Below are positions 1 through 7,463 of a stretch of 34,275 bases of DNA, in pieces. Origin of the DNA: Nostoc desertorum CM1-VF14. GTDB lineage: Bacteria > Cyanobacteriota > Cyanobacteriia > Cyanobacteriales > Nostocaceae. Every line of letters begins with the position of its first letter. Positions within the stretch are counted from its first letter, which is position 1. The DNA is taken from assembly GCA_019359245.1 (NCBI GenBank), contig JAHHHR010000079.1, forward strand, positions 1 through 34,275. Direction: 5' to 3'. Below the pieces are notes generated by a model that saw only the letters and a list, made by a program, of their open reading frames with translations, ran no database searches and was not told where the DNA came from. The position numbers and the translations under genes were made by a program.

Positions 1-127
1 TGTTTAAGAAAAGCTACTACTCGATACCAAGTGATATCTGAAATTTCTTTACCCATCTCGCGCTGATAAATCTGTTTCAGGTGGCGATACTTAGCTGAAT
101 ATACTTTTGTGGTCACACTACCTCCGT
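1..127. repeat. Terminal overlap of a circular replicon, left copy
   Basis: These 127 bases are identical to positions 34149-34275. An exact direct repeat of this size at both contig ends is what a de Bruijn assembler with k = 127 leaves on a circular molecule. On the minus strand, positions 1-116 repeat the 5' part of the 169-codon gene whose complete copy lies at 33755-34264, so they should not be counted as a second gene. The true circle is about 34,148 bp and position 128 follows position 34275. Confidence 0.95.
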
Positions 128-423
128 ACTACTATTTAAGTTGGTCAAAAATTAACTGGACATCCGGTTATGCCAAGGTATTTGATATAGCCCTGAGTCT
201 GATTCGAGGTATTTGATATAGTCCTGAGTCTGACGACTATCAATAACCTTGGATTTTGGACTTTGGACGGGCTTTCCAAGCTAATATTTGTCGGCTATAA
301 CCACGTAATAACAAGGTTTGTCAGCTTTTAAGACATACTGACACTTTCTCGTTTACCCCCATGAATACGTCCCAGTAAGCCTAGTTAGAGCAGTCATGTA
401 TGGGAAAAATTTATCGCTCCGAT
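117..423. other. Intergenic region with a 31-bp tandem repeat
   Basis: There is no convincing gene here. Two adjacent imperfect 31-bp direct repeats lie at 176-206 and 207-237; each begins AGGTATTTGATATAG and contains CCTGAGTCTGA. On the circle this region lies upstream of the minus-strand cluster that begins at 34264, and downstream of the minus-strand pair 1255-424. The repeats could be a regulator or plasmid-protein binding site, but nothing in the sequence proves this. Confidence 0.55.
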
Positions 424-714
424 TTAGAACAAACTCAACTGTATTGAGTTCCTAGTTATCTCTGCTGTGTGCTGTTTATATAAGCTCGGCACTTCGTAGC
501 AGCGCCTTAGCACTTTGTCCCGATTGAGCTTTAAGTCAGCACTCTTAGACTGACGCGGTAAAGGACGGAAATAATATTGTGTGTGTTTGATACTATCGCT
601 GCTATAGAGATAGCGATAGAGAGCGCCATCGATACTGTAGGTTTTGGATTTGCTTAGGAGGGTTACGCATCCTACAAGCTCTTTATCAATCATCATTTTT
701 ATCTCCAGCAACAC
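424..714 (-). CDS. Hypothetical basic protein, 96 aa
   Basis: I do not recognise this protein. It is basic and soluble-looking, with many Lys, Arg, Tyr and Ser residues and no membrane segment or signal peptide. The first ATG at 714 lies inside the preceding gene, giving a 29-base overlap with the stop at 686. A second ATG pair at residues 7-8 (MMIDKEL) is an equally plausible start that would still overlap. The overlap implies translational coupling with the membrane protein upstream, so the two probably form a two-gene operon on the minus strand. Support is the operon position only; the function is unknown. Confidence 0.5.
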   Translation of the reverse strand: MLLEIKMMIDKELVGCVTLLSKSKTYSIDGALYRYLYSSDSIKHTQYYFRPLPRQSKSADLKLNRDKVLRRCYEVPSLYKQHTAEITRNSIQLSLF

Positions 715-1255
715 ACGCGCCCGTTAAGCTTGCACCCAAGAAGACCGCGATAGAGGCGATAGCGCTTCCTTCAAAAATTTTGGCGTTGTAGATCCATGTA
801 GGTTGATATTCCTCGCCTCTACTTTCCTCAATCCGGTCAAACCCGTGACAAAAGATAGAACCAACTACCATAAAACTAGCAGTTACCAAGCTCACAATTG
901 CTACTGATGACGCTCCATTAAATATGAATGAGTTAATCTTTTCACGCCAATTCTTCACACGGCGAATGTGCATTACTGGCTTTTGTTCTAGATATGAATG
1001 CCACTCTGAATCAGTAAAATTCGTGGGCTTGTAATCATAGGATTCGTGTTCATCAAGTAATTCGCCTACTGCTTGAATTGCATCTCCTAGCATCACATCT
1101 GGGGAGTATTCTAGTTGTTTGAATTCCTCAGAATCTCGGATTTCTCTGAGCCAGCGATCTACTGCTTCTAACCTTCGTAATTGATTTTGATTAAGCATTG
1201 TTCTCTCAAGAGGTAGTTCGTTGATTGCTTCTAAATTGCGTAAATTGATATGCAT
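686..1255 (-). CDS. Hypothetical membrane protein with two C-terminal helices, 189 aa
   Basis: The family is not recognised. The first 110 residues are soluble, charged and leucine-rich (LRNLEAINELPL near the start), consistent with helices. Two hydrophobic stretches follow, around residues 113-136 (FNGASSVAIVSLVTASFMVV) and 163-183 (GSAIASIAVFLGASLTGACV), the pattern of a helical hairpin in the membrane. An AGAGG ribosome binding site lies just ahead of the ATG at 1255. The 96-residue gene overlaps its 3' end. On the circle this pair sits upstream of the large minus-strand cluster that starts at 34264 and contains three other membrane proteins, so a shared envelope role is possible but unproven. 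Confidence 0.6.
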   Translation of the reverse strand: MHINLRNLEAINELPLERTMLNQNQLRRLEAVDRWLREIRDSEEFKQLEYSPDVMLGDAIQAVGELLDEHESYDYKPTNFTDSEWHSYLEQKPVMHIRRVKNWREKINSFIFNGASSVAIVSLVTASFMVVGSIFCHGFDRIEESRGEEYQPTWIYNAKIFEGSAIASIAVFLGASLTGACVAGDKNDD

Positions 1256-1477
1256 GAATCCTCTGTCCTAATGCAGACACGCACAATTACCGCGACCGCA
1301 GAAAATGAACGGACGCAATGCAGATATTGCTGTGAATAGTTGAATGGTGTCAAAACAGCGCTTACAACCCTTGCAACCCTCGAAAGGAAATCGCCTTAGC
1401 GTTTTGTGCTTGGGTCTTACTTGCGTCTGCCTTAAGTTATTGACGCATCGATAACCTTGACACTAATATAGTAGCAG

Positions 1478-1562
1478 CAGGTACTGACAAGTGCAACTCC
1501 CTTCCCAAATTTTCTTATTAGGGTGACAATTGCTGACAAGCGATAGTACTTATATGTACCTG
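1478..1562. promoter_or_regulatory. Repeats ahead of the small RHH gene (candidate operator)
   Basis: An inverted pair CAGGTAC (1478-1484) and GTACCTG (1556-1562) brackets three related direct repeats beginning TGACAA at 1485, 1524 and 1534. The gene starting six bases downstream encodes a ribbon-helix-helix-like protein, a class that usually represses its own promoter. A TTGACA hexamer stands at 1457-1462. Operator function is inferred from position and symmetry. Confidence 0.45.
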
Positions 1563-1567
1563 TAGAG

Positions 1568-1726
1568 ATGCCTAGTAAAAAGCCGCGAGTCATGGTTTAC
1601 CTTGACCCAGATAAGCACGAGTTTCTTAAGGAATGGGCTGAGGATGAGCATCGAACCGTTAACAACCTCATAACAATGCTGCTTGAGCAAGCGATAGACA
1701 AGAAAAAGGAGGAAAAGGACAAATGA
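1568..1726 (+). CDS. Small ribbon-helix-helix (CopG/Arc-like) protein, 52 aa
   Basis: This short gene begins MPSKKPRVMVYLDPDKHEF and ends in a lysine/glutamate tail. The pattern of a basic beta strand (PRVMVYLD) followed by two helices, with a short turn containing RTVNNLI, is typical of small CopG/Arc-type ribbon-helix-helix DNA-binding proteins on plasmids, where they control copy number or antitoxin and partition promoters. Its stop overlaps an ATG (ATGA at 1723-1726) that opens a 12-codon reading frame ending in the ribosome binding site of the next gene. It is the first gene of the plus-strand block leading to the primase-helicase, so a role as autoregulator or replication regulator is the natural inference. 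The start is supported by the repeats immediately upstream; the ribosome binding site is weak. Confidence 0.65.
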   Translation: MPSKKPRVMVYLDPDKHEFLKEWAEDEHRTVNNLITMLLEQAIDKKKEEKDK

Positions 1727-1762
1727 TTAACGCGATCGCGCAGAACAAAATCAGGAGGTAAT

Positions 1763-1975
1763 TTGACCGAGGAAAATCAGCCAAACGACGGTATAGAGCG
1801 TGTTGAGGGGAAATTTGACCCACTAGCCGAAACTAGATATTGGCTGCCTGCCGCTTCAGAGCAAAACTGCAAAAGGATAGGCAGAAAAAGAGGAATACGA
1901 TTAGTTAAAGTTGTCGATACCAAGATAGAACCTTTACCAATAATTTGTATTTTTGAGAGCTACCCAGATGAGTGA
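1763..1975 (+). CDS. Hypothetical protein, 70 aa, TTG start
   Basis: The start is a TTG preceded by a strong AGGAGG at 1753-1758. Without that site the start would not be chosen. The product (MTEENQPNDGIERVEGKF...) has an acidic N-terminal third and a basic centre containing KRIGRKRGIR. I recognise no domain. The preceding 12-codon frame at 1723-1761 stops inside the spacer, so translation of this gene may be coupled to the RHH gene through that leader. Its 3' end overlaps the next gene by eight bases. The tight packing with the RHH gene and with the 79-residue gene argues for one transcript. Confidence 0.6.
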   Translation: MTEENQPNDGIERVEGKFDPLAETRYWLPAASEQNCKRIGRKRGIRLVKVVDTKIEPLPIICIFESYPDE

Positions 1976-2207
1976 AACAACTACCCAGATACCAGTAAGC
2001 GAATTAATCCCAATGCTGATCGCGATCGCCGAGCGCAACTGGGAACGCTTTAAAGAAGTTGAAAAACAATTCGTTACACAGCACGGTATAGAGGCTTGGG
2101 AAGATTTTTTTGCTTTTCGACTAAAGCCAGCTTTAGACAAAGAATCTGATAGATGGCTGCTAGTTCAGTGGTGTAGCAAGGGCTTCACAGTAAAGGATGT
2201 GGCGTAA
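1968..2207 (+). CDS. Hypothetical helical protein, 79 aa
   Basis: I choose the ATG at 1968 (MSETTTQIPV) over an in-frame TTG at 1953, because it overlaps the previous stop as coupled genes do. The product is predicted mostly helical, with ERNWERFKEVEKQF and WEDFFAFRLKPALDKE as amphipathic stretches and no membrane segment. I recognise no family. A HIP1 octamer lies inside it at 2032-2039. It is the last small gene before the 254-base intergenic region ahead of the primase-helicase and may take part in replication control; that is inferred from position only. Confidence 0.6.
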   Translation: MSETTTQIPVSELIPMLIAIAERNWERFKEVEKQFVTQHGIEAWEDFFAFRLKPALDKESDRWLLVQWCSKGFTVKDVA

Positions 2208-2247
2208 AACTTGCGACTGCTATACATCAGCATCTGTCAAGAAAACC

Positions 2248-2451
2248 TACGAATATCCCCTTCTAGCTGTAACTAAAAGGGGATTCGTACCAGCAAAGGC
2301 TGGATTTCATTAATTGTCTTGTCATAACGCGGGTAACTCCGAAGTGAAAATGTCCTGTCAGACTTTTCGGAACCGCGATCGCTGACTCTATGTTAACCAG
2401 TTCTGCGGTCGTGTTGCAATAAGGAGTTACCCGGATTTTAAAAAATTCGGA
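2248..2451. promoter_or_regulatory. Hairpin-rich leader before the primase-helicase gene
   Basis: Two structures are visible. The first is a hairpin of about 12 bp at 2248-2262 with 2276-2289 (ACGAAT/CCCCTT against AAGGGGATTCGT, with a two-base bulge). The second is a perfect 11-bp inverted repeat CGGGTAACTCC at 2330-2340 with GGAGTTACCCG at 2423-2433. An overlapping TAACTCCGAA is also partly mirrored by TTCGGAGTAA near 2446. A HIP1 site lies between at 2375-2382. The second arm ends just ahead of the start at 2462, and its mirror GGAG at 2449-2452 could serve as ribosome binding site, so folding could mask or expose translation. This could be a replication control element or an origin. Confidence 0.5.
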
Positions 2452-2461
2452 GTAATAAAAA

Positions 2462-5194
2462 GTGAATCATACACAGACAACTGCAAAAGAGACTGCTAAT
2501 AGACTTACAGACAGACATTATAAAGAGTGCGTAACAAACCGGGGCTTGTGTCCAGAGTGGATAGCTGTTAACTGTCGCTCAATGGAAATCAAAGAAGCGA
2601 CCCAGCGCTTAGGATACACAGCGCTTTCCGCTGGCATCTGGCTAGAAGGAAGCAACGGTTTTGGGCAGTACCGCCCTAACAAGCCCTGGAAAAGCCCAGA
2701 CGAGAAGAAAGCGCCCAAATATCGGACAGCAACTAGGGAAGAATATGATGCAATGCTACCCCGTCATCCTCATAATCCAGGCTACTGGAAGGATTTAGAG
2801 GCGCTCAAAGCACTTTGCTATCACATAAACGGTCATCCCTGCTTACTTCTCTCTGAGGGACTGTTTAAAGCGATCGCCGGCTGTTCTAACGGATTCCCCA
2901 CAGTTGCCCTCGCTGGTGTTGAACAGGGATTAACATCCGCCAAAAATGACCCACAAAGCAAACGTTACCTAGTCGATACCTTAGAATTGTTAGCCCGTGC
3001 TAAGTTTGGATGGATTATTGCATTTGATGCCGACGAATCCACCAAAGCTAATAAAAATGTGATTGCAGCACAGAGAAAACTGGCTTGTCAATTAGCTAAG
3101 TTTAAAGTGCCTGTGTACATTGCCACGGGCTTATGGAGTGCAGCAGAGGGGAAAGGGATGGACGATTATATTCAGGCCAACGGTAGCGACGCTTTTAGGG
3201 ACAAAGTGCTAGCGAAGGCTGTTAACTTAGAAACTTGGGAACGTCAGTTCCAAGAAGACGAGAACGACAGCAAAACCTTGTCAGAGTCGGCTTTTGCTGC
3301 TCAAATAGCAGACAATTACCGCGCAAGACTGGCTTGGCACGTAGCTAATAAAGCATGGTACTGGTATGAGGCACAAAATAAGCTCGGTGTTTGGGGTGAA
3401 ATTCCCCATGAGGAAGCGCAAGACATCGTAGTTACAGAGTTGCGATCGCTGAAACCACATTTTAGCTATCGTTTTGTCGCTAATACGCTGAATCTCCTCA
3501 AGGGTGATTTAAGGATTAATCACTGGGAGGTCTGTCCCGGCTACATCTGTTTACAAGATTGTGTACTAGATGTTAATACCCTTCAAGAATACCCCCACGC
3601 TCCTGGTTATAGAATGCTGACTCAGTTGCCCTTTAAGTGGTCTGACCGTAGTATCGGCTGTGACCCGATTCAGCAATGGCTACTAGAAATTTGCGAAGGA
3701 CAAGAAAGCTGGGTGCAAGTAATTCGCGCTGCAATCAACGCTACCATCACCGAGCGGGGCGGCAAGATGCAAAGATATCTAGAGTTAATCGGCGCTGGCG
3801 GCACTGGCAAAGGTACATTACTGAGACTTGTGCAAGACCTAGTAGGTAAAGAAAACTACGCAATCACAACACTTAAGCAACTAGAACAGAATCGCTTTGA
3901 GACTGCCTCCTTCTACGGCAAGAAGCTGATTTGTATCACTGATTCTGAACGCTACACAGGAGATGTCAGCGTATTTAAAGCCATCACAGGCTATGACGAC
4001 CTGCGACACGAGAAAAAAGGGGTACAGCAAACAGGCAGTTTTAAATTTGATGGTGTGGTGATGGTAGCAGCAAACGAAGCGATGCAAAGCACCGATTACA
4101 CGAATGCCACCGCCCGCCGTCGTCTGTCGATGCCGTTTAATCGTGTTATTCCTCCCCATCAGCGCCGTGACTTGATGGAAGAGTTCGCGCCCTATCTTCC
4201 TGGTTTCCTGTCCTGGGTGTTGTCCATGCCAGAAGCAGAAATTAAGGATTATTTTGTCGATACAAACAACAAAGTATCGTCACTGGCTGCATTCAGCAAA
4301 GAAATCCTCATGGAGACTAATCCACTGGCTAACTGGGCTGACGAATGTTTGTACTATGACCCCAATGCAGTAACGGGTATTGGAGACATCAGCCAAAGCG
4401 CCGATGAATTTCTCTATGCCAATTACGCTCAATGGGCCAACAACAACGGGCAAGGAACAATGAACAAGCAACGTTTTTCTAGCACGTTGCTGAACTTGCT
4501 GAAAGCTCAACTCTTAATTGACGCAGAAAAACGCAAAACCAACAGGGGACGGTTTATCACCTGCATTGCAATCCGCAAGCCGGGACATGATTTCCCTCTT
4601 TTAATTTCTACTAGTGACGACCTCAATAAAAAGAGTGACGACCTAGTGACGACCTTAGTGACGACTCAAACCCTTGATAGTGACGGACTTTTACAAAGTG
4701 ACGACCTTTTAATCAAAAAAATAGAAGATCAGGGCAACAACCAATGCTACTTGATGCCATTTCCTATAGAGCAGAATGAGGGGGATACGTCGTCACTTTC
4801 ATCAAATCCTTCACTCCTAAGTGTTTCAGGTCGTCACGAGGTCGTCACTGTGACGACTTCACAGCCCGATGAGGTCGTCACTACTCCATCTCTCACCCAA
4901 CAAATGATTAATAACTGGGATGATTTGTCGTCACTTGGTCAGCTTGTAATGTCGCTAAAAGTTGAGGAACTACGCCAAGCTGTTGCAGGATTTAAAGAAG
5001 AACAACTGCAACACATTAAGGATGCAGCTAATAGCGTGTGGCGACTCGGCGCAGATTCATTAGCTGATTACAACGGCGAACTAGTTTACATCTGGGAGTG
5101 CGGACAATCAAATGATATCCGCATCGGTAGTAAGCAAAAGCCAGGGGTGAAAGTTAGACGCGCTCATCTGCGTCCTTGGTTGGGCATTGATTAG
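2462..5194 (+). CDS. Plasmid replication primase-helicase (DUF3854 TOPRIM-like + SF3 helicase)
   Basis: This 910-residue protein should prime and unwind DNA at the plasmid origin. Residues 1-250 match the DUF3854 type of TOPRIM-like primase domain: the acidic SEG at 131-133, FDADES at 188-193 and KGMDDY at 231-236 are the expected motif positions. Residues 430-560 form a superfamily 3 helicase of the P4/D5 class: Walker A GAGGTGKGT at 444-452, Walker B region LICITDSE at 489-496, sensor VVMVAANE at 532-539 and arginine finger ARRR at 551-554. The start is GTG, with CGGAG nine bases upstream. Residues about 718-825 are low-complexity (SDDL and VTT motifs) because the DNA there is a dense array of AGTGACGAC repeats. 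A short ordered C-terminal domain follows. No other Rep gene is visible, so this is the likely initiator. Confidence 0.88.
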   Translation: MNHTQTTAKETANRLTDRHYKECVTNRGLCPEWIAVNCRSMEIKEATQRLGYTALSAGIWLEGSNGFGQYRPNKPWKSPDEKKAPKYRTATREEYDAMLPRHPHNPGYWKDLEALKALCYHINGHPCLLLSEGLFKAIAGCSNGFPTVALAGVEQGLTSAKNDPQSKRYLVDTLELLARAKFGWIIAFDADESTKANKNVIAAQRKLACQLAKFKVPVYIATGLWSAAEGKGMDDYIQANGSDAFRDKVLAKAVNLETWERQFQEDENDSKTLSESAFAAQIADNYRARLAWHVANKAWYWYEAQNKLGVWGEIPHEEAQDIVVTELRSLKPHFSYRFVANTLNLLKGDLRINHWEVCPGYICLQDCVLDVNTLQEYPHAPGYRMLTQLPFKWSDRSIGCDPIQQWLLEICEGQESWVQVIRAAINATITERGGKMQRYLELIGAGGTGKGTLLRLVQDLVGKENYAITTLKQLEQNRFETASFYGKKLICITDSERYTGDVSVFKAITGYDDLRHEKKGVQQTGSFKFDGVVMVAANEAMQSTDYTNATARRRLSMPFNRVIPPHQRRDLMEEFAPYLPGFLSWVLSMPEAEIKDYFVDTNNKVSSLAAFSKEILMETNPLANWADECLYYDPNAVTGIGDISQSADEFLYANYAQWANNNGQGTMNKQRFSSTLLNLLKAQLLIDAEKRKTNRGRFITCIAIRKPGHDFPLLISTSDDLNKKSDDLVTTLVTTQTLDSDGLLQSDDLLIKKIEDQGNNQCYLMPFPIEQNEGDTSSLSSNPSLLSVSGRHEVVTVTTSQPDEVVTTPSLTQQMINNWDDLSSLGQLVMSLKVEELRQAVAGFKEEQLQHIKDAANSVWRLGADSLADYNGELVYIWECGQSNDIRIGSKQKPGVKVRRAHLRPWLGID
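4613..4935. repeat. Bipolar iteron-like array inside the replication gene
   Basis: Core AGTGACGAC(CT) occurs in forward orientation at 4613, 4634, 4645, 4657, 4679 (one inserted base) and 4697, then in reverse orientation (GTCGTCACT) at 4789, about 4829, 4840, 4873 and 4927, with one more forward copy at 4850. The two groups face each other across about 80 bases (4708-4788) that are free of copies. Reading both strands of the same repeat explains the encoded SDDL and VTT runs. Clustered short repeats in or next to a rep gene are the classic form of iterons, so this is a candidate origin or initiator-binding region. Confidence 0.75.
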
Positions 5195-5354
5195 AAAACA
5201 GATCCAGTATTTAGTATTAAATATTGGACACGAGTTAGATCGTTCCCATACTTTATGGCTGGCTATTGACGGGAAAAAAGGCGTTGTCAGGAGCGTTAAA
5301 ACTGAGCATTATGAAGGTAAAATTTTTACTGGATTTGTCGTTTTACTCGATTAA
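5187..5354 (+). CDS. Possible small protein overlapping the primase stop, 55 aa
   Basis: An open frame starts at a TTG eight bases before the end of the primase-helicase gene and runs 55 codons. Its product (MIRKQIQYLVLNIGHEL...) alternates hydrophobic and charged residues like a small folded beta-rich protein and ends LLD. No ribosome binding site is obvious, so expression would depend on coupling to the upstream stop. I do not recognise a family. It may be a small replication accessory protein or a chance frame. Confidence 0.35.
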   Translation: MIRKQIQYLVLNIGHELDRSHTLWLAIDGKKGVVRSVKTEHYEGKIFTGFVVLLD

Positions 5355-5427
5355 CTAGCCTTAAACCACATCTATTACAAGTGTCATGTAACAAGAGTAG
5401 GCTTATTGTTTTGCAGTGAGGATTAGC

Positions 5428-5793
5428 ATGGGGAAAGCACAACGGCGTAAAAAAGTTGCCAGGAGTGGTAACGGTATTACTGAAGAAACAATCAGGATGG
5501 CAGGAGCAGTACAACCCAAAGATGAGGCTTTACCGCCTGCCATAGTTTGGGGTGTGCAGCTTGAAAATATCCACGATTACACAGAATTGTTTATCCGCAG
5601 TGTGCATTTCATCAACAGGGGTTTTTATCCAGCTAAGTACCTGTTTACCACAGAGCAGTTTGATAGAGTTTTGCAATCTTTGATTGACCAAAACAATTTA
5701 GTTTTTCGGGATGGAGGATACTACCTCCATCCAGATATTCAACAGATAGTAGACGAAGAATCTGGGAAAACGTTCAGCCCAAAACTGAGTTAA
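5428..5793 (+). CDS. Hypothetical protein, 121 aa
   Basis: The ATG at 5428 (MGKAQRRKKVARSGNG) is preceded by GAGG at good spacing; an in-frame GTG at 5416 is less likely. The first 25 residues are strongly basic and could contact nucleic acid. The rest resembles a small alpha/beta domain (VWGVQLENIHDYTEL... and FRDGGYYLHPDIQQI) that I cannot assign. It is the last gene of the plus-strand replication block, and it faces the mobilization operon across a short intergenic gap with a weak ACCGCA/TGCGGT hairpin at 5818-5843 that may end transcription from both sides. Confidence 0.6.
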   Translation: MGKAQRRKKVARSGNGITEETIRMAGAVQPKDEALPPAIVWGVQLENIHDYTELFIRSVHFINRGFYPAKYLFTTEQFDRVLQSLIDQNNLVFRDGGYYLHPDIQQIVDEESGKTFSPKLS

Positions 5794-5908
5794 ATCTACT
5801 GATTTCTGAAAAAAAGAACCGCACTACTAGAATAAGCTGCGGTGCTAAAACAACTTATCAAGTTGAATATAACGGCAAAAACATGAAATAATCGTCGCTA
5901 ATATCCAC

Positions 5909-6655
5909 TTATCTTTTGCGGTTAGGGTCACTACCAAGATATCGTTCAACGCGCTGTAACTTGGTATTAGTAAAACCAGTACGCTGCCATATAGCTTGTA
6001 GATAGTTATTGAAATCATTCGAGATTTTTACCGGAATAAATTGATTTAGTGCGAAGAACATTGACAAAGCAAATGATGTAGTAATCAACCCCATCATTCC
6101 ATATTGGCTTAGGGGTTCAGAGCGATAAACCTCTTTCTCTATGGTGATGGGTTTGGGGGGAGGGGTATTCTTCAACTCCTGAATCACCATAGTCAAGTTC
6201 TTCGTGTGATTCAACAGTTGATTCCAGTTCTGCTTTAATTCTGTTATCTCGCTCTTTAACCCTTTGAATTCTAAGCTCTCTAATGTCGCTGTTGACTTGG
6301 GCATATTCTTTAACTGCGTTAGTAAGGGAGTTAATTCTTGTCTCAAATTCTCGTTGTTCTGCTCGGACTCTGAGGAGGAGAGATTCTGATTCTTCAATTC
6401 CCCCGTCAGCATCTCGATAGTTACCATCGCTTTGCTGAGGAGTTGATTCTGAATTAAATTCGTTTGCGCCCATGCTTGTAACTCCGCCCTATCCCTTTCG
6501 CGTTCAGTTTTTTGTGATTGCTTAAAACTGTCAAACTCTCTATATAATCTGCCCAGTGCTATCTTCACCTCACCCAGTTCACTGCTCTCTACTAAATCGG
6601 CAGTTTCAGAGTGAGGATTGCTGTGATTGCCGTTGCTATTGCCGTTGCTGTTCAT
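5909..6655 (-). CDS. Coiled-coil protein with one membrane helix (TraM-position gene), 248 aa
   Basis: I do not recognise a sequence family. The order is: an Asn/Ser/His-rich disordered start (NSNGNSNGNHSN), a long heptad-rich coiled coil from about residue 25 to 165, a proline hinge (NTPPPKPI), one hydrophobic segment around residues 185-208 (YGMMGLITTSFALSMFFALN), and a basic tail ending DPNRKR. This is the layout of a membrane-anchored stalk. It is the third gene of the operon with the ParA-like ATPase, overlapping it by 20 bases. By position it corresponds to traM of the RP4 traKLM operon, although no similarity to TraM is visible. It could tether the ATPase or the relaxosome to the inner membrane. 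Confidence 0.6.
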   Translation of the reverse strand: MNSNGNSNGNHSNPHSETADLVESSELGEVKIALGRLYREFDSFKQSQKTERERDRAELQAWAQTNLIQNQLLSKAMVTIEMLTGELKNQNLSSSESEQNNENLRQELTPLLTQLKNMPKSTATLESLEFKGLKSEITELKQNWNQLLNHTKNLTMVIQELKNTPPPKPITIEKEVYRSEPLSQYGMMGLITTSFALSMFFALNQFIPVKISNDFNNYLQAIWQRTGFTNTKLQRVERYLGSDPNRKR

Positions 6656-7463
6656 CAGTTTTCTTTTTACCTTGGCGAGAAGTAGACGCAGTGGCTTTTG
6701 CTTGTTTTGAAGTTGAAGCCTTAGACGATTCAGTAGGAAGATTTACCTCTGGTTGTTGTAACCCTAGATAAACCCCAGCCTTTTCAAGTTCTGGTTTAGC
6801 CTGATCTAAAAACCCACTCACTAGCAGGTAATCCCCAAAAGGAAAACCATTCTCTTCAGTCGCAGCCGAGTAAGGTAGACCTTTTTCTGTCAACGTGTCA
6901 AAGGTCGAGTAGTCTAGCTCTGGCATCTCTATTTCTATACCTTTTAGTTCGGCTATCGCTGCTGATGTTTTGCTGTTCTCCCAGCGCTGAAAACCTGAAC
7001 CTTTATCCCAGCACAGATTTTTTACCACCACATAATCAGCTTTATCGCTACAGAACTCAGCCATAGTTTTTAAGCTAGTAATGACTGAATAACCAAGGTT
7101 AAGCACAGTCACCAGCGTTACTCGATAACCCAAATCACCTGCAATCTTGAATAACCCAAATTTACTGATAATCTCCCTAGTTTTATTGCTTGATGCCCCC
7201 GGCATATCTACTATTATTGAGTCGGGTGATTCGGCTTTGATTTCCGTAAAAAAGCGTTTCGCCTCTGCCACCTCTAGGAAATTTAACAGCCTTACCCCGG
7301 AGCCAAAGTTCTGATAGTACTCGTACAGTTCTGGATTCTCTGTATCTGCGTCATAAGCTAAATAATTAATTCCTTTATTGTGCATTACATCCAGCAGTAA
7401 GCGAGTAAAGGCAGTCTTACCTGTACCACCCTTGCCCCCCAGTATCATCACGATGCGTTTCAT
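6636..7463 (-). CDS. ParA/MinD-like ATPase of the mobilization operon (TraL/MobD-like), 275 aa
   Basis: The N terminus carries the deviant Walker A GGKGGTGKTA at residues 9-18, with the signature lysine that allows dimerisation. Walker A' follows in IIVDMPGAS near residue 103 and a further conserved stretch in VVKNLCWDKG. The C-terminal 30 residues are a Ser/Thr/Lys-rich tail. Unlike the partition ParA at 13.6 kb, it belongs to an operon that diverges from the relaxase genes. That is where MobD/TraL-type ATPases sit in RP4- and pTF-FC2-like mobilization regions. It overlaps the upstream gene by ATGA (7460-7463). Likely role: positioning or stimulating the relaxosome. It could also be a second partition ATPase. 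Confidence 0.75.
   Translation of the reverse strand: MKRIVMILGGKGGTGKTAFTRLLLDVMHNKGINYLAYDADTENPELYEYYQNFGSGVRLLNFLEVAEAKRFFTEIKAESPDSIIVDMPGASSNKTREIISKFGLFKIAGDLGYRVTLVTVLNLGYSVITSLKTMAEFCSDKADYVVVKNLCWDKGSGFQRWENSKTSAAIAELKGIEIEMPELDYSTFDTLTEKGLPYSAATEENGFPFGDYLLVSGFLDQAKPELEKAGVYLGLQQPEVNLPTESSKASTSKQAKATASTSRQGKKKTDEQQRQ

Noticed and set aside
4613..4935. CRISPR array
   Set aside because: Repeats are only 9-11 bp, occur in both orientations with irregular spacing and lie inside a coding sequence; there are no cas genes in the window.
6117..6473. A 118-codon minus-strand frame inside the coiled-coil gene
   Set aside because: It lies entirely within the 248-residue gene in another frame, lacks its own ribosome binding site and has the composition expected from the shifted coiled-coil codons.
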